Shown: positions 1 to 10,500, counted from the first letter of the stretch. The stretch: 64,000 nucleotides of DNA from Paenibacillus agri (GCF_013359945.1 NZ_JABWCS010000217.1:62001-126000), one strand, 5' to 3'. Notes: generated from the sequence alone by a model not told the origin. Made by a program: numbers and translations.

Positions 1-378
1 CTGACGCAGCTTAATGATGTGGTGCATCACCTGGCCTCGATCTATTTTGGCAAAAGAAAAGTGGTCCCCACAGCCAATCCCTATCTGACCTGGGAAGGCT
101 TCGCTTGTGCGTTCGTGGTTACCACGGCGGTATCGTATCTGATCTATCCTTATTTGACGCCGCTTACCCCGATCTTCGGGATCTTCTCCGGGATGTTGAT
201 CAGCCTTAGCGGCTTCATCGGCAGCTTGACCGTGTCCGTGCTGAAGCGCGATCTGCTAATCGGCGATGATGGCAAATTCGAGGCTCTGAAAAAAAGCTAC
301 TTAAGCCGGGTCGACAGCCTGACCTATACCTCGCCGGTACTGTTTCATGTGATCCGTTACTTTTTTGACTTTATGTAG
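1..378 (+). CDS. cdsA: phosphatidate cytidylyltransferase, C-terminal part (5' end outside window)
   Basis: The frame is open from the first base, so this is the C-terminal ~125 residues of a longer protein. It shows two hydrophobic segments (about residues 33-50 and 55-75), the TWEGF block of CdsA proteins, and a KRD...RVDSL region matching the C-terminal KRxxxxKD...DRxDS signature of CDP-diglyceride synthases. Family knowledge: these membrane enzymes make CDP-diacylglycerol from phosphatidate and CTP for phospholipid synthesis. The C-terminus is more divergent than the essential CdsA, with RVDS in place of DRxDS and no HGG, so it may be a secondary paralogue. It ends with TAG 18 bases before the next gene. 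Confidence 0.7.
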   Translation: MTQLNDVVHHLASIYFGKRKVVPTANPYLTWEGFACAFVVTTAVSYLIYPYLTPLTPIFGIFSGMLISLSGFIGSLTVSVLKRDLLIGDDGKFEALKKSYLSRVDSLTYTSPVLFHVIRYFFDFM

Positions 379-396
379 GAGAGGAAGAGGTGCCGA

Positions 397-918
397 ATGT
401 ATCTTTATCATTTTAGCGAAGAGTCTGACATTAAGAGGTTTGTCCCTAAAGAGAAACAAAACATCCAGGGAATGCCGCCACTCGTCTGGGCGATTGATCA
501 AGAGCATGAGGTGAGTTACTATTTTCCCAGAGACTGCCCCAGAATTATCCTGCGAAAAACGGCGGCTGCAACTGATGACCAGGCTGGCAACCTTTTCGCA
601 GGTACTACGGCCACAACCATCATCACAGTTGAAAGCCGCTGGTATACGGCCATAAAGAACACCACGCTGTACAGATACGTTTTCCCACGGCAAGGCTTTG
701 AGCTGTTTGACCAAACCGCAGGATATTATACTTCGCCGCGCACCCTAGAACCTCTTCGAGTAGAAGCTATGGATCATCTAGTAGACCGAATTCTAGCCAC
801 GGGAGCCGAGCTGCGCTTCACGGACAATCTTTATCCCTTGCGCGAAGCCATTCTCGCCTCTGGTTACCCGGACTTCGGGATTCATCGGTTCGCTAATGCG
901 AGAGCCAAAGTTGAATGA
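397..918 (+). CDS. hypothetical protein (DUF6886-like), 173 aa
   Basis: A soluble protein with no signal peptide or membrane segment. The start at 397 has a GAGGAAGAGG ribosome binding site just upstream. The N-terminus reads MYLYHFSEESDIKRFVP, followed by a PPLVWAID block; this resembles small Bacillales proteins called DUF6886, in which the N-terminus recalls ADP-ribosyltransferase-like folds. That family name is from memory and the function is unknown. It lies 18 bases downstream of the CdsA-like gene on the same strand and may be co-transcribed with it, but the pairing gives no functional hint. Confidence 0.65.
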   Translation: MYLYHFSEESDIKRFVPKEKQNIQGMPPLVWAIDQEHEVSYYFPRDCPRIILRKTAAATDDQAGNLFAGTTATTIITVESRWYTAIKNTTLYRYVFPRQGFELFDQTAGYYTSPRTLEPLRVEAMDHLVDRILATGAELRFTDNLYPLREAILASGYPDFGIHRFANARAKVE

Positions 919-944
919 AGAGGAATGATATTCGCTTATTCTGT

Positions 945-1913
945 TTAAGGAATTAACAAAATCTTTCCCGTGCTGCTTCTGCTCTCTAACAACCGATGTG
1001 CCTCAGCACCCTCCCGGAGCGGGAACGACTTCGGTTCCTCCATCTTTAGATGTCCCTGTCTTATCGCTTCAAAAAGCTTCTCTGAACGCTCAACCCGGTT
1101 GCTGCGTGTAACGATATGGTTCCACAGGTCGCCTCCGGTCAAGGTTTTGGAAGTGTCCATAAGCATACGGGGGTCGATGTGGGGCGGATTGCCGCCGGCC
1201 ATTCCGTAGAATACAACTGAACCTTTGATCTTCGTCGCCTTGAAGCTACCCATCAAGGTGGAACCTACTGAATCATAGACTGCGTTCACACCTTGGCCGT
1301 CATAAGACCAACGGATCGCCGCGTTCGCCCAATCACTGTCGTACAGCAGCACTTCGTCTGCACCCGCAGAGAGCGCAGCTTCACGCTTCGCAGGAGAAGA
1401 GGTCAAGCCGAGAACTCTGGCGCCCTTGGCCTTAGCCAGCTGCGTCAGAAGCTGCCCCACTCCGCCTGCTGCCGCATGAATCACAATCTCGTCGCCTGGC
1501 TGAACCGAATAGCTGTCATTCACCAGATAATGCGCCGTCAGGCCTTGCAGCAGCAATGCGGCTGATTGCTCGAAAGTGATGTCGTCCGGCAATGGAATGA
1601 TATGATCGATTCCCACCTTTACCAGTTCGGCATTCGCATAAGGGACATCGGCAAAAGCAATCCTGTCCCCAACCTCTACCGTCTTCACATCCTCCGCAAC
1701 CCGCTCCACAATGCCTGCACCTTCGTACCCTAAAATGTAGGGTGCCTGACCAGCCAAGTGGTAATCGCCCCGTCTGCGATAAATGTCAGCGAAGTTTAAT
1801 CCAATCGCCTTCATTCTAACCCATACCGTCCCTGGCTCCAGCTCCGGATCAGGAAGATCTGCATAACGCAGTACCTCTGGCCCGCCAAAATGCTCAAAAA
1901 TCAATGCTTTCAT
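945..1913 (-). CDS. quinone oxidoreductase / zinc-type alcohol dehydrogenase family protein
   Basis: A 322-residue medium-chain dehydrogenase/reductase. The N-terminal catalytic domain has GLNFADIYRRRGDY and GYEGAGIVE, typical of QOR proteins, and the Rossmann domain has AAAGGVGQLLTQLAKAKGA for NADPH. The residues that bind catalytic zinc in true alcohol dehydrogenases are not evident, so an NADPH-dependent quinone or enone reductase is most likely. Length fits the family. It lies 31 bases downstream of the response regulator on the same strand; whether it is co-transcribed with it is uncertain. The substrate cannot be told from sequence. Confidence 0.88.
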   Translation of the reverse strand: MKALIFEHFGGPEVLRYADLPDPELEPGTVWVRMKAIGLNFADIYRRRGDYHLAGQAPYILGYEGAGIVERVAEDVKTVEVGDRIAFADVPYANAELVKVGIDHIIPLPDDITFEQSAALLLQGLTAHYLVNDSYSVQPGDEIVIHAAAGGVGQLLTQLAKAKGARVLGLTSSPAKREAALSAGADEVLLYDSDWANAAIRWSYDGQGVNAVYDSVGSTLMGSFKATKIKGSVVFYGMAGGNPPHIDPRMLMDTSKTLTGGDLWNHIVTRSNRVERSEKLFEAIRQGHLKMEEPKSFPLREGAEAHRLLESRSSTGKILLIP

Positions 1914-1944
1914 AAATACCCTCCAGTTCTGTGATCACATAAAC

Positions 1945-3105
1945 CTATATTTCACTATAAAACGAATGCAATGATTCCAATGGCGACAGCAACTGCTCAT
2001 ATAGCAGTACCATTTCTGGCGAGGGAGTAGCCCCCACCTCTCGCAATAGTAGCTCCGTGAAGTTAGAGAACCGGCGGGTCAAGCCCTCTTTATTTTTCTG
2101 CAAAGCCAGGGCCTGCAAATGAAGCTTAACGGTCTCTTCATCCAATTCATTGTGGGTAGCCAGCCTATTGAGAATGGGAATAGCCGTCAAGAAATCCCCC
2201 CGTGACAACAATGCTCTGCATAAGCGTTGAGTAAACTGAACATACATCAGTGAATAGCGCTCAATCTCACTTAAAGCCCAAGGGTAGCCATAACTTCCGA
2301 ACAAGTCACCCACATAGAGCCGCTCCAGCGCAAACGCCTGCTCGAGATTCGACTCGTCTATAACCATCATCTGCTTACAACCTTCTTCAAACCGGAACAG
2401 ATCGACATCAGCTGAGGACAGATTCAAAGCATAATGATTGCCATCGGAATACAGACAGTCCCTTAGTCCATTCTCGCCAAGTAGCTTGCGTAGCTGATAA
2501 GCGGTGGTGTTCAAATAGGTCTCTGCGTTCTTGAGCGGCATCTCCTTGAAGATATCCTCGATCAACGTAGAGCGGGAGACCAGACTGCCATGATGTAATA
2601 GTAAGTATCCGCACAATTCTGCACTTTTACTGGTCTTCCATTTAAGCATAGTGTTCTGTGCACCCTTGATCTCCATTCGGCCCAGACAATTGATCTTTAC
2701 ATGAACCGAAGGATTTGCCGGCAATTCTGCTGGCCCCTGCTCCCGCTTGGCCTCAGCCAAGGCTCTTTGAACCGTTCGCTGTATCCGCTCCAGTGCAACA
2801 GGCTTCACGATATAATCGTAGGCAAAGACGTCAAAAGCAGACAAGGCATATTCGGTATGCGATGTCACAAACACGAGTTTGATCTTACTGCCCCTATCTC
2901 TTAACCGCTGAGCGAACATGAGGCCACTCTCTTGCGGCATATGGATGTCCATAAAGACGATGTCCACATCATGCTCGTTTAAATACACTTCGGCCGCAGC
3001 TGTATTCAGGAAGGCTCCCACAACTTCCAGCTCACCTATTTTGTTCAACATTCGCTTCATAATTAAGTGCATCGCTTTTTCATCATCGATGAGCACGATC
3101 TTCAT
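1945..3105 (-). CDS. response regulator with receiver and SARP/BTAD-type output domains
   Basis: A 386-residue regulator. The receiver domain (residues 1-115) has acidic D7-D8, phosphoacceptor D53 in FMDIHMP, T81 and K101 in YIVKP. After a linker, a winged-helix part (about 135-230) is followed by an alpha-helical BTAD-like part (about 240-386), as in SARP-type regulators. Its start codon overlaps the stop of the histidine kinase gene by 4 bases (ATGA), so the two are translationally coupled and surely form one two-component system. The regulated genes are unknown; the downstream oxidoreductase is one candidate. Confidence 0.88.
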   Translation of the reverse strand: MKIVLIDDEKAMHLIMKRMLNKIGELEVVGAFLNTAAAEVYLNEHDVDIVFMDIHMPQESGLMFAQRLRDRGSKIKLVFVTSHTEYALSAFDVFAYDYIVKPVALERIQRTVQRALAEAKREQGPAELPANPSVHVKINCLGRMEIKGAQNTMLKWKTSKSAELCGYLLLHHGSLVSRSTLIEDIFKEMPLKNAETYLNTTAYQLRKLLGENGLRDCLYSDGNHYALNLSSADVDLFRFEEGCKQMMVIDESNLEQAFALERLYVGDLFGSYGYPWALSEIERYSLMYVQFTQRLCRALLSRGDFLTAIPILNRLATHNELDEETVKLHLQALALQKNKEGLTRRFSNFTELLLREVGATPSPEMVLLYEQLLSPLESLHSFYSEI

Positions 3106-4922
3106 TCAGCAGCCCTCCTTTCATACAAATCAACAGCTATATTTGAATCTATATTCGAAACTCCCGGGGGAAGCGGAAGGGTGAAATAGAATGTGCTTCC
3201 TTGGGCGGGATCACTATCAAACCAGATCTCCCCTCCGTTTAACCGAACAAATTCTCTGCAAATCGCAAGCCCTAAACCGATACCTTGTTCTCCAGCTGTA
3301 CCTGCCGTAGAAGTTGAATAATCTGATTGTAATAAGGTTTGGGCCAGATCCTCCCGTACCCCAACGCCCGTGTCGCTTATTGCTACAATCATTTTCCCAT
3401 CCGAATGTTCAGCCCTCACCTTAATGCTACCTCCGGTATCCGTAAATTTAACAGCGTTGGAGAGCAAATTGCGAACGATTAAACTCAGCATTTCCTTGTC
3501 CACGTAGACCCAAGTATCCGGGGGAACCTCAGACACCATAACAATTCCTTTGCCCCCACTGCGAATCTGCAGAAGATGTAGACTCATCTGTACGGCATCG
3601 AACAAATCGTGGGTGTCAGGACTCAGGATCATGCCGCCTTGGTGTTTCCGGAACCAGCCCAGCAGATTCTCTGCTAAGGTGAGTGTTTTGCGTAATTGCT
3701 GACCCATTTCATGAACAATCTCCTCGTGGCCCCCACTACCGGCTGGCAGTTCCTCTTCCAGGATCTCCATTAAATTCAGGAGGATCGCCAGCGGGTCACG
3801 AATGTCGTGGGCTACTACACTGAACAGTTCATCCTTGAATGTATTAAGCTCCTGCAATTGCTTGGCGTTGTTGATCAATCTCTCTTCGGAACGTACAGCA
3901 TCAGTCGTATCGCGGAGCAAAAGCATTTTACCCGTTGGTCTGGAGCGATTGTCGTAAATATATAGCACTTGCGCCTGATACACCCGATCATTGCCGTGGT
4001 CACCGGATAATACCCTGTTCTCCGAGAGAGGCTCTTGCAAAATGGTGTTAAGGAGTATCGGATAAGAGGAGAAGAGTGTCGCCGCAGGCTGGCCAATCGC
4101 GTTTCTGTTGTGTAGGCCCTCAATCATCCGACTCGCTGAACGATTGTATTCAGAAATATTATGATCCAGATCAAAGACAATAACCGCATCCTGTATAGAG
4201 TCAAATACCTTCTGATGTGCAAGGGGAGAGAGCCTGAGCATATTGAATTGATAAATACCGAGCAAATAGAATACTCCAGAGATTAAGAAGCCGAATGGGG
4301 ATACATCTATGGAGGTTTTTAGAATCCCGGTAACATACATCAGTGAGAACCCAAATGGCCCACAAGATCCAATCATCATAAAAATAATTTGCTTCTTCAT
4401 TCGGGACGGAGCTATGAAGCACATATGGAGTAGTAAACCCATGCCTAGGAAGAAAAAAAAGAAGGAGTACACAACATGAAGATAGAACAGGGGGCCGTGA
4501 TTCAAATCGATTAGGGGAACACCCTCAGAAAAATCTAACGACACACTTCTATAAAATAAGTGGTGCCAATCGTTCGTATGGACGGCAGCGAGAGTACAGA
4601 CAGGAACAATCATGAGTATAGCAACAGTCCATCTACGTATGTATGCTTGTCGTCCCGTATACTGCAGTACCATTATCATCCATAGTGTCGGAGCAAAAGG
4701 GATCCCGATATACTCGAATTTGAGCCAGAAGAGGATATCCTTCAGATCGTCACTGACAAGTTCAAAAGCATATCCAAAGGTATAAAAGGCGCCTGCAAAC
4801 ACACCAAGCCCATAACTTTTGGCTATCGGAAGCTGCCTTCTTCTCCAGGAAAGATAGACGAGAACCAAAGAACACACCGTTGCAGTTATTAATATTTCGG
4901 AAAGATAGAGATTGAGCTTCAT
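3102..4922 (-). CDS. 7TM sensor histidine kinase with PAS domain
   Basis: A 606-residue membrane kinase. Seven hydrophobic segments fill residues 5-225 and resemble the histidine kinase N-terminal 7TM domain. A PAS domain (about 235-345) follows, then a HisKA domain with phosphoacceptor H372 in SVVAHDIRDP, and an HATPase domain with an N-box (NLLSNAVKFT), DTGVGV and GIGLGLAI. It is the first gene of a pair with the response regulator, overlapping by 4 bases. The signal is unknown. The 7TM fold often senses small membrane-soluble ligands, which is inference here. Confidence 0.9.
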   Translation of the reverse strand: MKLNLYLSEILITATVCSLVLVYLSWRRRQLPIAKSYGLGVFAGAFYTFGYAFELVSDDLKDILFWLKFEYIGIPFAPTLWMIMVLQYTGRQAYIRRWTVAILMIVPVCTLAAVHTNDWHHLFYRSVSLDFSEGVPLIDLNHGPLFYLHVVYSFFFFFLGMGLLLHMCFIAPSRMKKQIIFMMIGSCGPFGFSLMYVTGILKTSIDVSPFGFLISGVFYLLGIYQFNMLRLSPLAHQKVFDSIQDAVIVFDLDHNISEYNRSASRMIEGLHNRNAIGQPAATLFSSYPILLNTILQEPLSENRVLSGDHGNDRVYQAQVLYIYDNRSRPTGKMLLLRDTTDAVRSEERLINNAKQLQELNTFKDELFSVVAHDIRDPLAILLNLMEILEEELPAGSGGHEEIVHEMGQQLRKTLTLAENLLGWFRKHQGGMILSPDTHDLFDAVQMSLHLLQIRSGGKGIVMVSEVPPDTWVYVDKEMLSLIVRNLLSNAVKFTDTGGSIKVRAEHSDGKMIVAISDTGVGVREDLAQTLLQSDYSTSTAGTAGEQGIGLGLAICREFVRLNGGEIWFDSDPAQGSTFYFTLPLPPGVSNIDSNIAVDLYERRAAE

Positions 4923-5093
4923 AGTTCTGTGCGGCTCCTGTGCTAAATGTCCTTGTACCTTAGCTTCATAATATCAAAAAACTTCAGCCAATGGCTGCAG
5001 TTAGGAAGATAAACTCACTATTTTTATTGGAGAAGTTTAGAAATAGTCTCATCCCTCTTCAACGAGCAGAGAATCAAGCCCTTTTAGATCCAG

Positions 5094-5528
5094 TTAAAGC
5101 ATGATTCGGTTCTCTAAAATATTTTTCAGACTGATATGCGACTTAGAGGGTCCAAGCCTGAGCAGTGCATCTTGAAACTCAGCCAGCTCTTCCACCGATG
5201 AAGTCTGAACCTTCAACAAGTAGTTATATTCTCCGCTGATACGAAACAGATCGGTCACTTCCCTGGCTCCGGTGCAATAATCCACAAGCTCCTGGCAATG
5301 CTCGGTCTTCAAAAGAATAAATGTAGTCGTACCGCGGTTCAGTTCGCGCAATTCAAAGGACGCCGTATACCCGGAGATAATCTTTCTCTCTTCCAGCTTC
5401 ACAATTCTTTCTTTCACAGACGGTTGGGACATCGATACCTCTTTGCTGATTTGCGAAATGGGCATTCGCGCATTGTGCTGTAGCAGCTGCATGATTTTTC
5501 TATCAACTTCGTCAATGATGTGTTCCAA
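5094..5528 (-). CDS. Lrp/AsnC family transcriptional regulator
   Basis: A 144-residue protein of normal family length. The N-terminal winged HTH (residues 5-60) shows IDEVDRKIMQLLQHNAR and the SQPSVKERIVKLEE recognition region; the C-terminal RAM/AsnC ligand domain spans about residues 65-140. Proteins of this family sense amino acids and form dimers to octamers on DNA. It is divergent from the VOC gene, with about 160 bases between them, so it may control that gene as well as itself. An AGGAGGAC ribosome binding site precedes the start. Confidence 0.9.
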   Translation of the reverse strand: MEHIIDEVDRKIMQLLQHNARMPISQISKEVSMSQPSVKERIVKLEERKIISGYTASFELRELNRGTTTFILLKTEHCQELVDYCTGAREVTDLFRISGEYNYLLKVQTSSVEELAEFQDALLRLGPSKSHISLKNILENRIML

Positions 5529-5687
5529 TAGGAGGACCTCCAGGTGGGATTTTTGAAAATAAACCTTTTCAGCTACAATACCTTATATTCAGTGATCTTT
5601 ATACGATAAAATGCTTATTTTCCATATGTATTCTACATCTCCAATTTACTATAATCTAACACATCTTATGAATTGGAGTGATGATGA

Positions 5688-6155
5688 ATGAGCATTAAAG
5701 GACTTGCCCATGTAGCTATTCAAGCCAAGGATTATACAGCAACTATTGCTTTTTACACAAAGGTGCTGGGGTTCCAAGTGGGGCATCATTGGAGTCTGCC
5801 TGCCTTTCAACTCAAACAAGCAACCATGCTGATCTCTCCGGATCAACGAACATGCATCGAGGTTTTTGACAACGAAGCCGTCATTCCCGCCCAAGGCAAA
5901 AAAGCAACCTCCGAAGAAGAGATCGCTTATGGCGCATTACTGCATTTTGCATTCTATGTGGAGGATGTGGAGGCTATCTATCAAAAAGCCCTTGCTCACG
6001 GCGCAAAGGCTTACGTAGAACCGGGAATTCTCTCACTTGGTGAACCACCCCTTATCGTGAAAAACGCGGTCATTCATAGTCCCAACGGAGAGATCATCGA
6101 ATTTTTGGAGGACGTTGACTTCAGTCCATCTCGGAACGGGATAACAAATCATTAA
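5688..6155 (+). CDS. VOC family (glyoxalase/bleomycin-resistance fold) protein
   Basis: A 155-residue single-module vicinal oxygen chelate protein. It starts with GLAHVAIQAKDYTATIAFYTKVLGF, holding the first metal-ligand histidine, and has the second-half LHFAFYVEDVEAIYQKAL and the closing SPNGEIIEFLE with a ligand glutamate. This pattern fits lactoylglutathione lyase-like and dioxygenase-like members; the substrate is not predictable. It is divergent from the Lrp gene. Its 3' end overlaps the antisense Imm51-like remnant by 35 bases. The start has a GGAGTGATGA ribosome binding site. Confidence 0.85.
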   Translation: MSIKGLAHVAIQAKDYTATIAFYTKVLGFQVGHHWSLPAFQLKQATMLISPDQRTCIEVFDNEAVIPAQGKKATSEEEIAYGALLHFAFYVEDVEAIYQKALAHGAKAYVEPGILSLGEPPLIVKNAVIHSPNGEIIEFLEDVDFSPSRNGITNH

Positions 6156-6312
6156 TTCGTTCTTCGCCCTCACAGGCTACCTTGAACCCGGCCGCGAAGC
6201 TCTGCACAGCAGCTCTATTGCTGGAGTACATGCAGAACATATCCGCCTCCGGGTCAAAGCGTAGCGTGTCCACTAACTCAGGCATGTTCTCTTCTGCGAA
6301 GGTTGCCGCTTC
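6121..6312 (-). pseudogene. C-terminal remnant of an Imm51-type immunity protein
   Basis: Directly after the TAG of the SMI1 gene, and in the same frame, 63 sense codons run to a TGA at 6123-6121. They read FAEENMPELVD, LRFDPEADMFCMYSSN and, at the end, LLSRSEMD. This matches, from memory, the C-terminal half of Imm51 immunity proteins (FDPEAGMFCAYS... and SRAELD). There is no start codon with a ribosome binding site, and the N-terminal half is absent. It is either a decayed gene joined by deletion to the SMI1 gene or the lost tail of a fusion ended by a nonsense change. It overlaps the convergent VOC gene. Confidence 0.6.
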
Positions 6313-7461
6313 CTAATGAACTGCTGCTGACCTGAGCCTGCTCAACACGTCCTCAATAGCTTGCGCTGTGAAGGATAGTACTCCGCTGCGCTCAGTGATC
6401 ATGCCTTGCTGGATTCTCTGATCCAGCCAGTCCGTAATCCATCCGGGAGCATAGCCGTTCTGGCCGAACTCGCCGCCAAAGGCAATCATTTTATCATAGA
6501 CTTGCAGATATTCCTCTTGGCTCGTATTCGGATAAGTCTTGGTGTACAGCCAGAACTGCACATCGTACATCAATATAGATAATTCATCGGCATGGAATGA
6601 AAAATGGCCTTTGTCCTCAACAATCCTGGTGCAGACCACACGGATTTGACCCTCAATGTCCTCTGTCTCATTCACGTTGCCGCATAGCGCTGTCAGAAGG
6701 GCCGAGAATTTGCCGTGCGATACTCTTCGTAATGCTTCCTCTTTGTCCGCTTCAGAAGTATCGTAAACATCATCATTCACCAGGCCACGGATGAAAGCCT
6801 CGAAGCTCGGTGCCAGATAAGTAATGGCATAATCGCCCTCCTGATCCACGTGGATCACTTCCGGTTCACCCTCTCTGCCGCATTTGCGGTAATCCAGCAT
6901 GACAACATCATGGCCTGCCGAAGGGCAGTCACAAAAAACCACACCAATATCAGGGTAGCCCCAGTCCTCAATCATGAATCGGCTGCCAAATTCACCGCCC
7001 AGCGAGTAGCTTTTCTCCCGCCCAATGCCTAGAATCCCTGAGATTGAGATGTATTCCGATCCCCAAGATTCCGTCACCTCTGTCGGAAAACATGCGTTGC
7101 GGGGGATGCCTCCATTATGCTGCTTCATCATCTCAATATAAGCAGCAGGCAGCTTATAGCCTAACTCTTCTTCCACAGAAGCAATCAACTCATCGGTCGG
7201 CGGCTCGGACACATATTCCTTCAGAGCATAGTCGCTATCATCCCAGAAATCCGAGAGCATCAACGATTCCGGGGACAGCTCGCCACGGCTCCACTCAAGC
7301 GCCTCCGCGTAACGTTCAAGATTGTTCAAAGCTCTAGCCAGCTGACTGCTTAGCTGAGGATCCCGCTCCAACGCAGGAATCTCCATAATAGTGTCCACAA
7401 TTCGCTGATGCTCACCCTCTTCATGCCAAAGGGCCAGTTGCGCCAAAAGATCATTTTGCAT
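6313..7461 (-). CDS. TPR-SMI1/KNR4 domain protein, 382 aa
   Basis: The first ~70 residues carry TPR-like helices, ending with SSQLARALNNLERYAEALEW. A SMI1/KNR4 (SUKH) domain follows at about 75-235 with DFWDDS, EYVSEPPTDELI, KLPAAYIEMMKQHNGG and the late EAFIRGL. The last ~140 residues are an extra domain not recognised. SUKH proteins are commonly immunity proteins of polymorphic toxin systems, but no toxin gene is adjacent. It is clearly related to the 296-residue protein at 22888-23778, from which it differs by a shortened TPR part and the added C-terminal domain. In-frame Imm51-like codons follow its stop. Confidence 0.82.
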   Translation of the reverse strand: MQNDLLAQLALWHEEGEHQRIVDTIMEIPALERDPQLSSQLARALNNLERYAEALEWSRGELSPESLMLSDFWDDSDYALKEYVSEPPTDELIASVEEELGYKLPAAYIEMMKQHNGGIPRNACFPTEVTESWGSEYISISGILGIGREKSYSLGGEFGSRFMIEDWGYPDIGVVFCDCPSAGHDVVMLDYRKCGREGEPEVIHVDQEGDYAITYLAPSFEAFIRGLVNDDVYDTSEADKEEALRRVSHGKFSALLTALCGNVNETEDIEGQIRVVCTRIVEDKGHFSFHADELSILMYDVQFWLYTKTYPNTSQEEYLQVYDKMIAFGGEFGQNGYAPGWITDWLDQRIQQGMITERSGVLSFTAQAIEDVLSRLRSAAVH

Positions 7462-7597
7462 GGTCTCCGCCTCCAGATTATAGATTGTAATAATGCAGCA
7501 AATTTTTCAATGTTGGTATTTACACTATTCTACCAGAGTGGGGCGGGAGTCACGCCCAAACTTTTTTCACCAGCAGTTCGCATAATCGTTAGGGGAA

Positions 7598-10500
7598 ATG
7601 AGTCCGCTATATCGAATTCTTGTTATAATGATGTACATGAGAAATAATACCGTTCTGAAAAATATAGCGACGATTCTATTGTTTATCACCGTTTTGTTTG
7701 GTTTTCGAATAGCATGGCTCAGCGTTTTTACGACATCTGATTCTCCTCCTGTGGTCAATGGCGTACTGGATCTGCGCGGCCAAGACCTTGAGAAGGCGGA
7801 CCTATTCAAGCTGAACGGTGAATGGAAATTCTACCCTTCCAAGTTTGTCTACCATAAGGACATTGCAGCACTACAAAATCAATCACATACGCTTAAGGTC
7901 CCGGGGGACTGGAGTGGGGCGCTGGCGAATAGCCAGGGTTCTTCTTATGGTTACGGAACCTATCAATTACGTATTCTGGTTGACCCGCTGCGTCAGCCTG
8001 TCTCTTTGTGGATCAAACAAATTCAAACCTCATCCGCTGTGGAAATCAACGGGGTCGATTCGGCCCGTGTTGGTGACCTCGCTATATCGGATAAGGCGTA
8101 CAAGCCCAAAACGAGCTCTTACACTGCCCCCTACTTTGCAGAAGGCACGACAGAAATTGAAGTGCTTATTCGTGCAGCAAACTTTGATCATCCTTACAAG
8201 GGCGGCATAGAAGGTCCGGTTTTCTTTGGCAGTCAGGACAAAGTGGACAGTGTGCGCTTTATTTCTATGGGATTTCAAGCTCTTACAGCGATCATCTTGC
8301 TGCTGCATGTCTTGTATGCTTTTATTCTCTTCTTATTTAGTCCTGAAGAGCGGGTCTTGCTTCTTGTTGGGTTAATGACGCTATCCGTAGCGGTAATCAT
8401 TCTGTTCCGTAATGACAGCGTGCTGTTCCTATTAACGCCGTTCAATTACACATGGGCCCTGAAGATCCGATTGATCTCTTCCATGTGGCAGCTCTTTTTT
8501 ATCATGCTTGTGTTCAGAAAGTTTATTGCTGCACCTACGAACAACAAAGGGGTATACCTGTTCACCGCGGCAATTTCGCTCTATACAGTATTCCTGCTGG
8601 TGTCACCAGCTCGATGGGTGAGTGAGTCCATCCACTTAGGCGTGTTTAACTTCTTTCTTTTTTCACCTTTCATTTGGCTCATCTATATCATGGGGATTAT
8701 GCTCTTCAGGAAGCAGAAGGACAAGGATGTTGTCTTCATGCTGCTCTCAGCAGCGGGAATTATTTCTAATCTGCTCTGGAACATATGGGGCTCCTTGCTT
8801 GTCTACTATCCGATAGATATCATTGCTGCGATTGTGGGCTTCTCTGCCTATTGGTTCAAGAAATACTTTCAGAATGCCACGGAAAATGCCCAGCTCAACG
8901 AACAACTCAAGAAAGCAGACAAGCTAAAGGATCAATTTCTCGCCAACACGTCACATGAGCTGCGAACACCGCTGCACGGCATTATGAACATCGCGCAGAA
9001 CGTGGTCACCAAAGAAAATGAGAAGCTGTACGAGAGCAGCCGCAAAGATATGGAACTACTAATCACCATCAGCCGCCGTATGTCTCATATGCTCGGAGAT
9101 CTGCTGGATGTGGCTCGTCTTCAAGAGCATCGTATTACCCTGCACCAGGAGCCTTTACAAATCCAGTCCGTAGTCCCTGGCGTAATTGGTATGCTTAAAT
9201 TTATGATTGAAGGCAAACCGGTGCAGTTGACCATGAATCTTCCAGACACTACACCTCCCGTTCTCGCCGATGAGAAAAGATTGGTGCAAGTGCTATATAA
9301 TCTGGTTCACAATGCCCTCAAATACACCGAGGAAGGTACGATCTCCATCTCAACAGAAGTGCAGCATGGACGCGCGATAATACATGTCTCGGATACGGGT
9401 GTGGGCATGAACAAGGAGACCCAGGCACGGATATTCCGTCCGTATGAGCAAGGTGCTCATGGCATTAGCGACGGGAGAGGCATCGGGCTTGGCCTGAGCA
9501 TATGCAAGCAGCTGGTGGAATTGCATGGAGGCACATTAACCGTTCGCTCCGAGATTGGCAAGGGCTCCGTATTCAGCTTTGATCTGCCTCTTGCGGATTC
9601 ATTCAATCAGCAGACGGTAACACCTGCCGCGGCTCTTTATCCGATTACGGATGCGGCTAAGGAGCAATTAGCAGAGTGGATTTTTCCGGAACATGAATGG
9701 AGCGGGCTGGATATCCCTATGCAGATTCCGCCGCTGCTGACAAAGAAGAAAGTTAACATTCTGGCAGTGGATGACGATCCCGTGAATCTGAATGTACTCA
9801 TGGGAATTCTTTCGACAGAGCCCTATACCATTACCACGGCAAATTCAGCACGCGAGGTGCTGGAACTGCTGGACAAGGAGCAATGGGATCTGCTGATTGC
9901 CGATGTGATGATGCCACACATGTCTGGCTACGAGTTGACACAAAAGGTACGGGAGCATTACTCCTTATCGGAGCTTCCGGTGCTACTGCTAACCGCACGT
10001 AGTCAGCCGGCCGATATTTACACTGGATTCTTGTCCGGTGCTAACGATTATGTTACCAAGCCAGTAGACGCGGTTGAGCTGAGGTACCGGATTAGAGCAC
10101 TCACGGAGCTAAAGCAATCTATCAATGAACGTTTGCGCATAGAAGCCGCTTATCTGCAAGCCCAGATTCATCCGCATTTTCTATTCAATACGCTGAATTC
10201 GATTATGGCGCTGAGCGATCTCGATACACAAAAAATGCAACAGCTGGTGGGGGCGTTCACATCCTTTTTGCGGATTAGCTTTGACTTTCTTAATACAGGC
10301 GAACTGGTCGAACTTTCCCACGAACTGGATCTGGTTAAAGCCTATCTGCATATTGAGCAAGAACGTTTTTCAGACAGACTGACTATTGAATGGGAGGTTG
10401 AGCCGGATATCAGCGGTCTACAGGTGCCTCCGCTCTCCATACAGCCACTGGTGGAGAATGCCGTCAAGCATGGTCTGCTTAGCCGGAATGTAGGAGGGAC

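Noticed and set aside
301..714. Minus-strand frame of 137 codons opposite the DUF6886-like gene
   Set aside because: It is antisense to a gene with a good start and ribosome site, and its residues show no family pattern.
2918..3184. Plus-strand frame of 88 codons across the kinase/regulator junction
   Set aside because: It overlaps the 4-base coupled overlap of two real genes and looks like random sequence.
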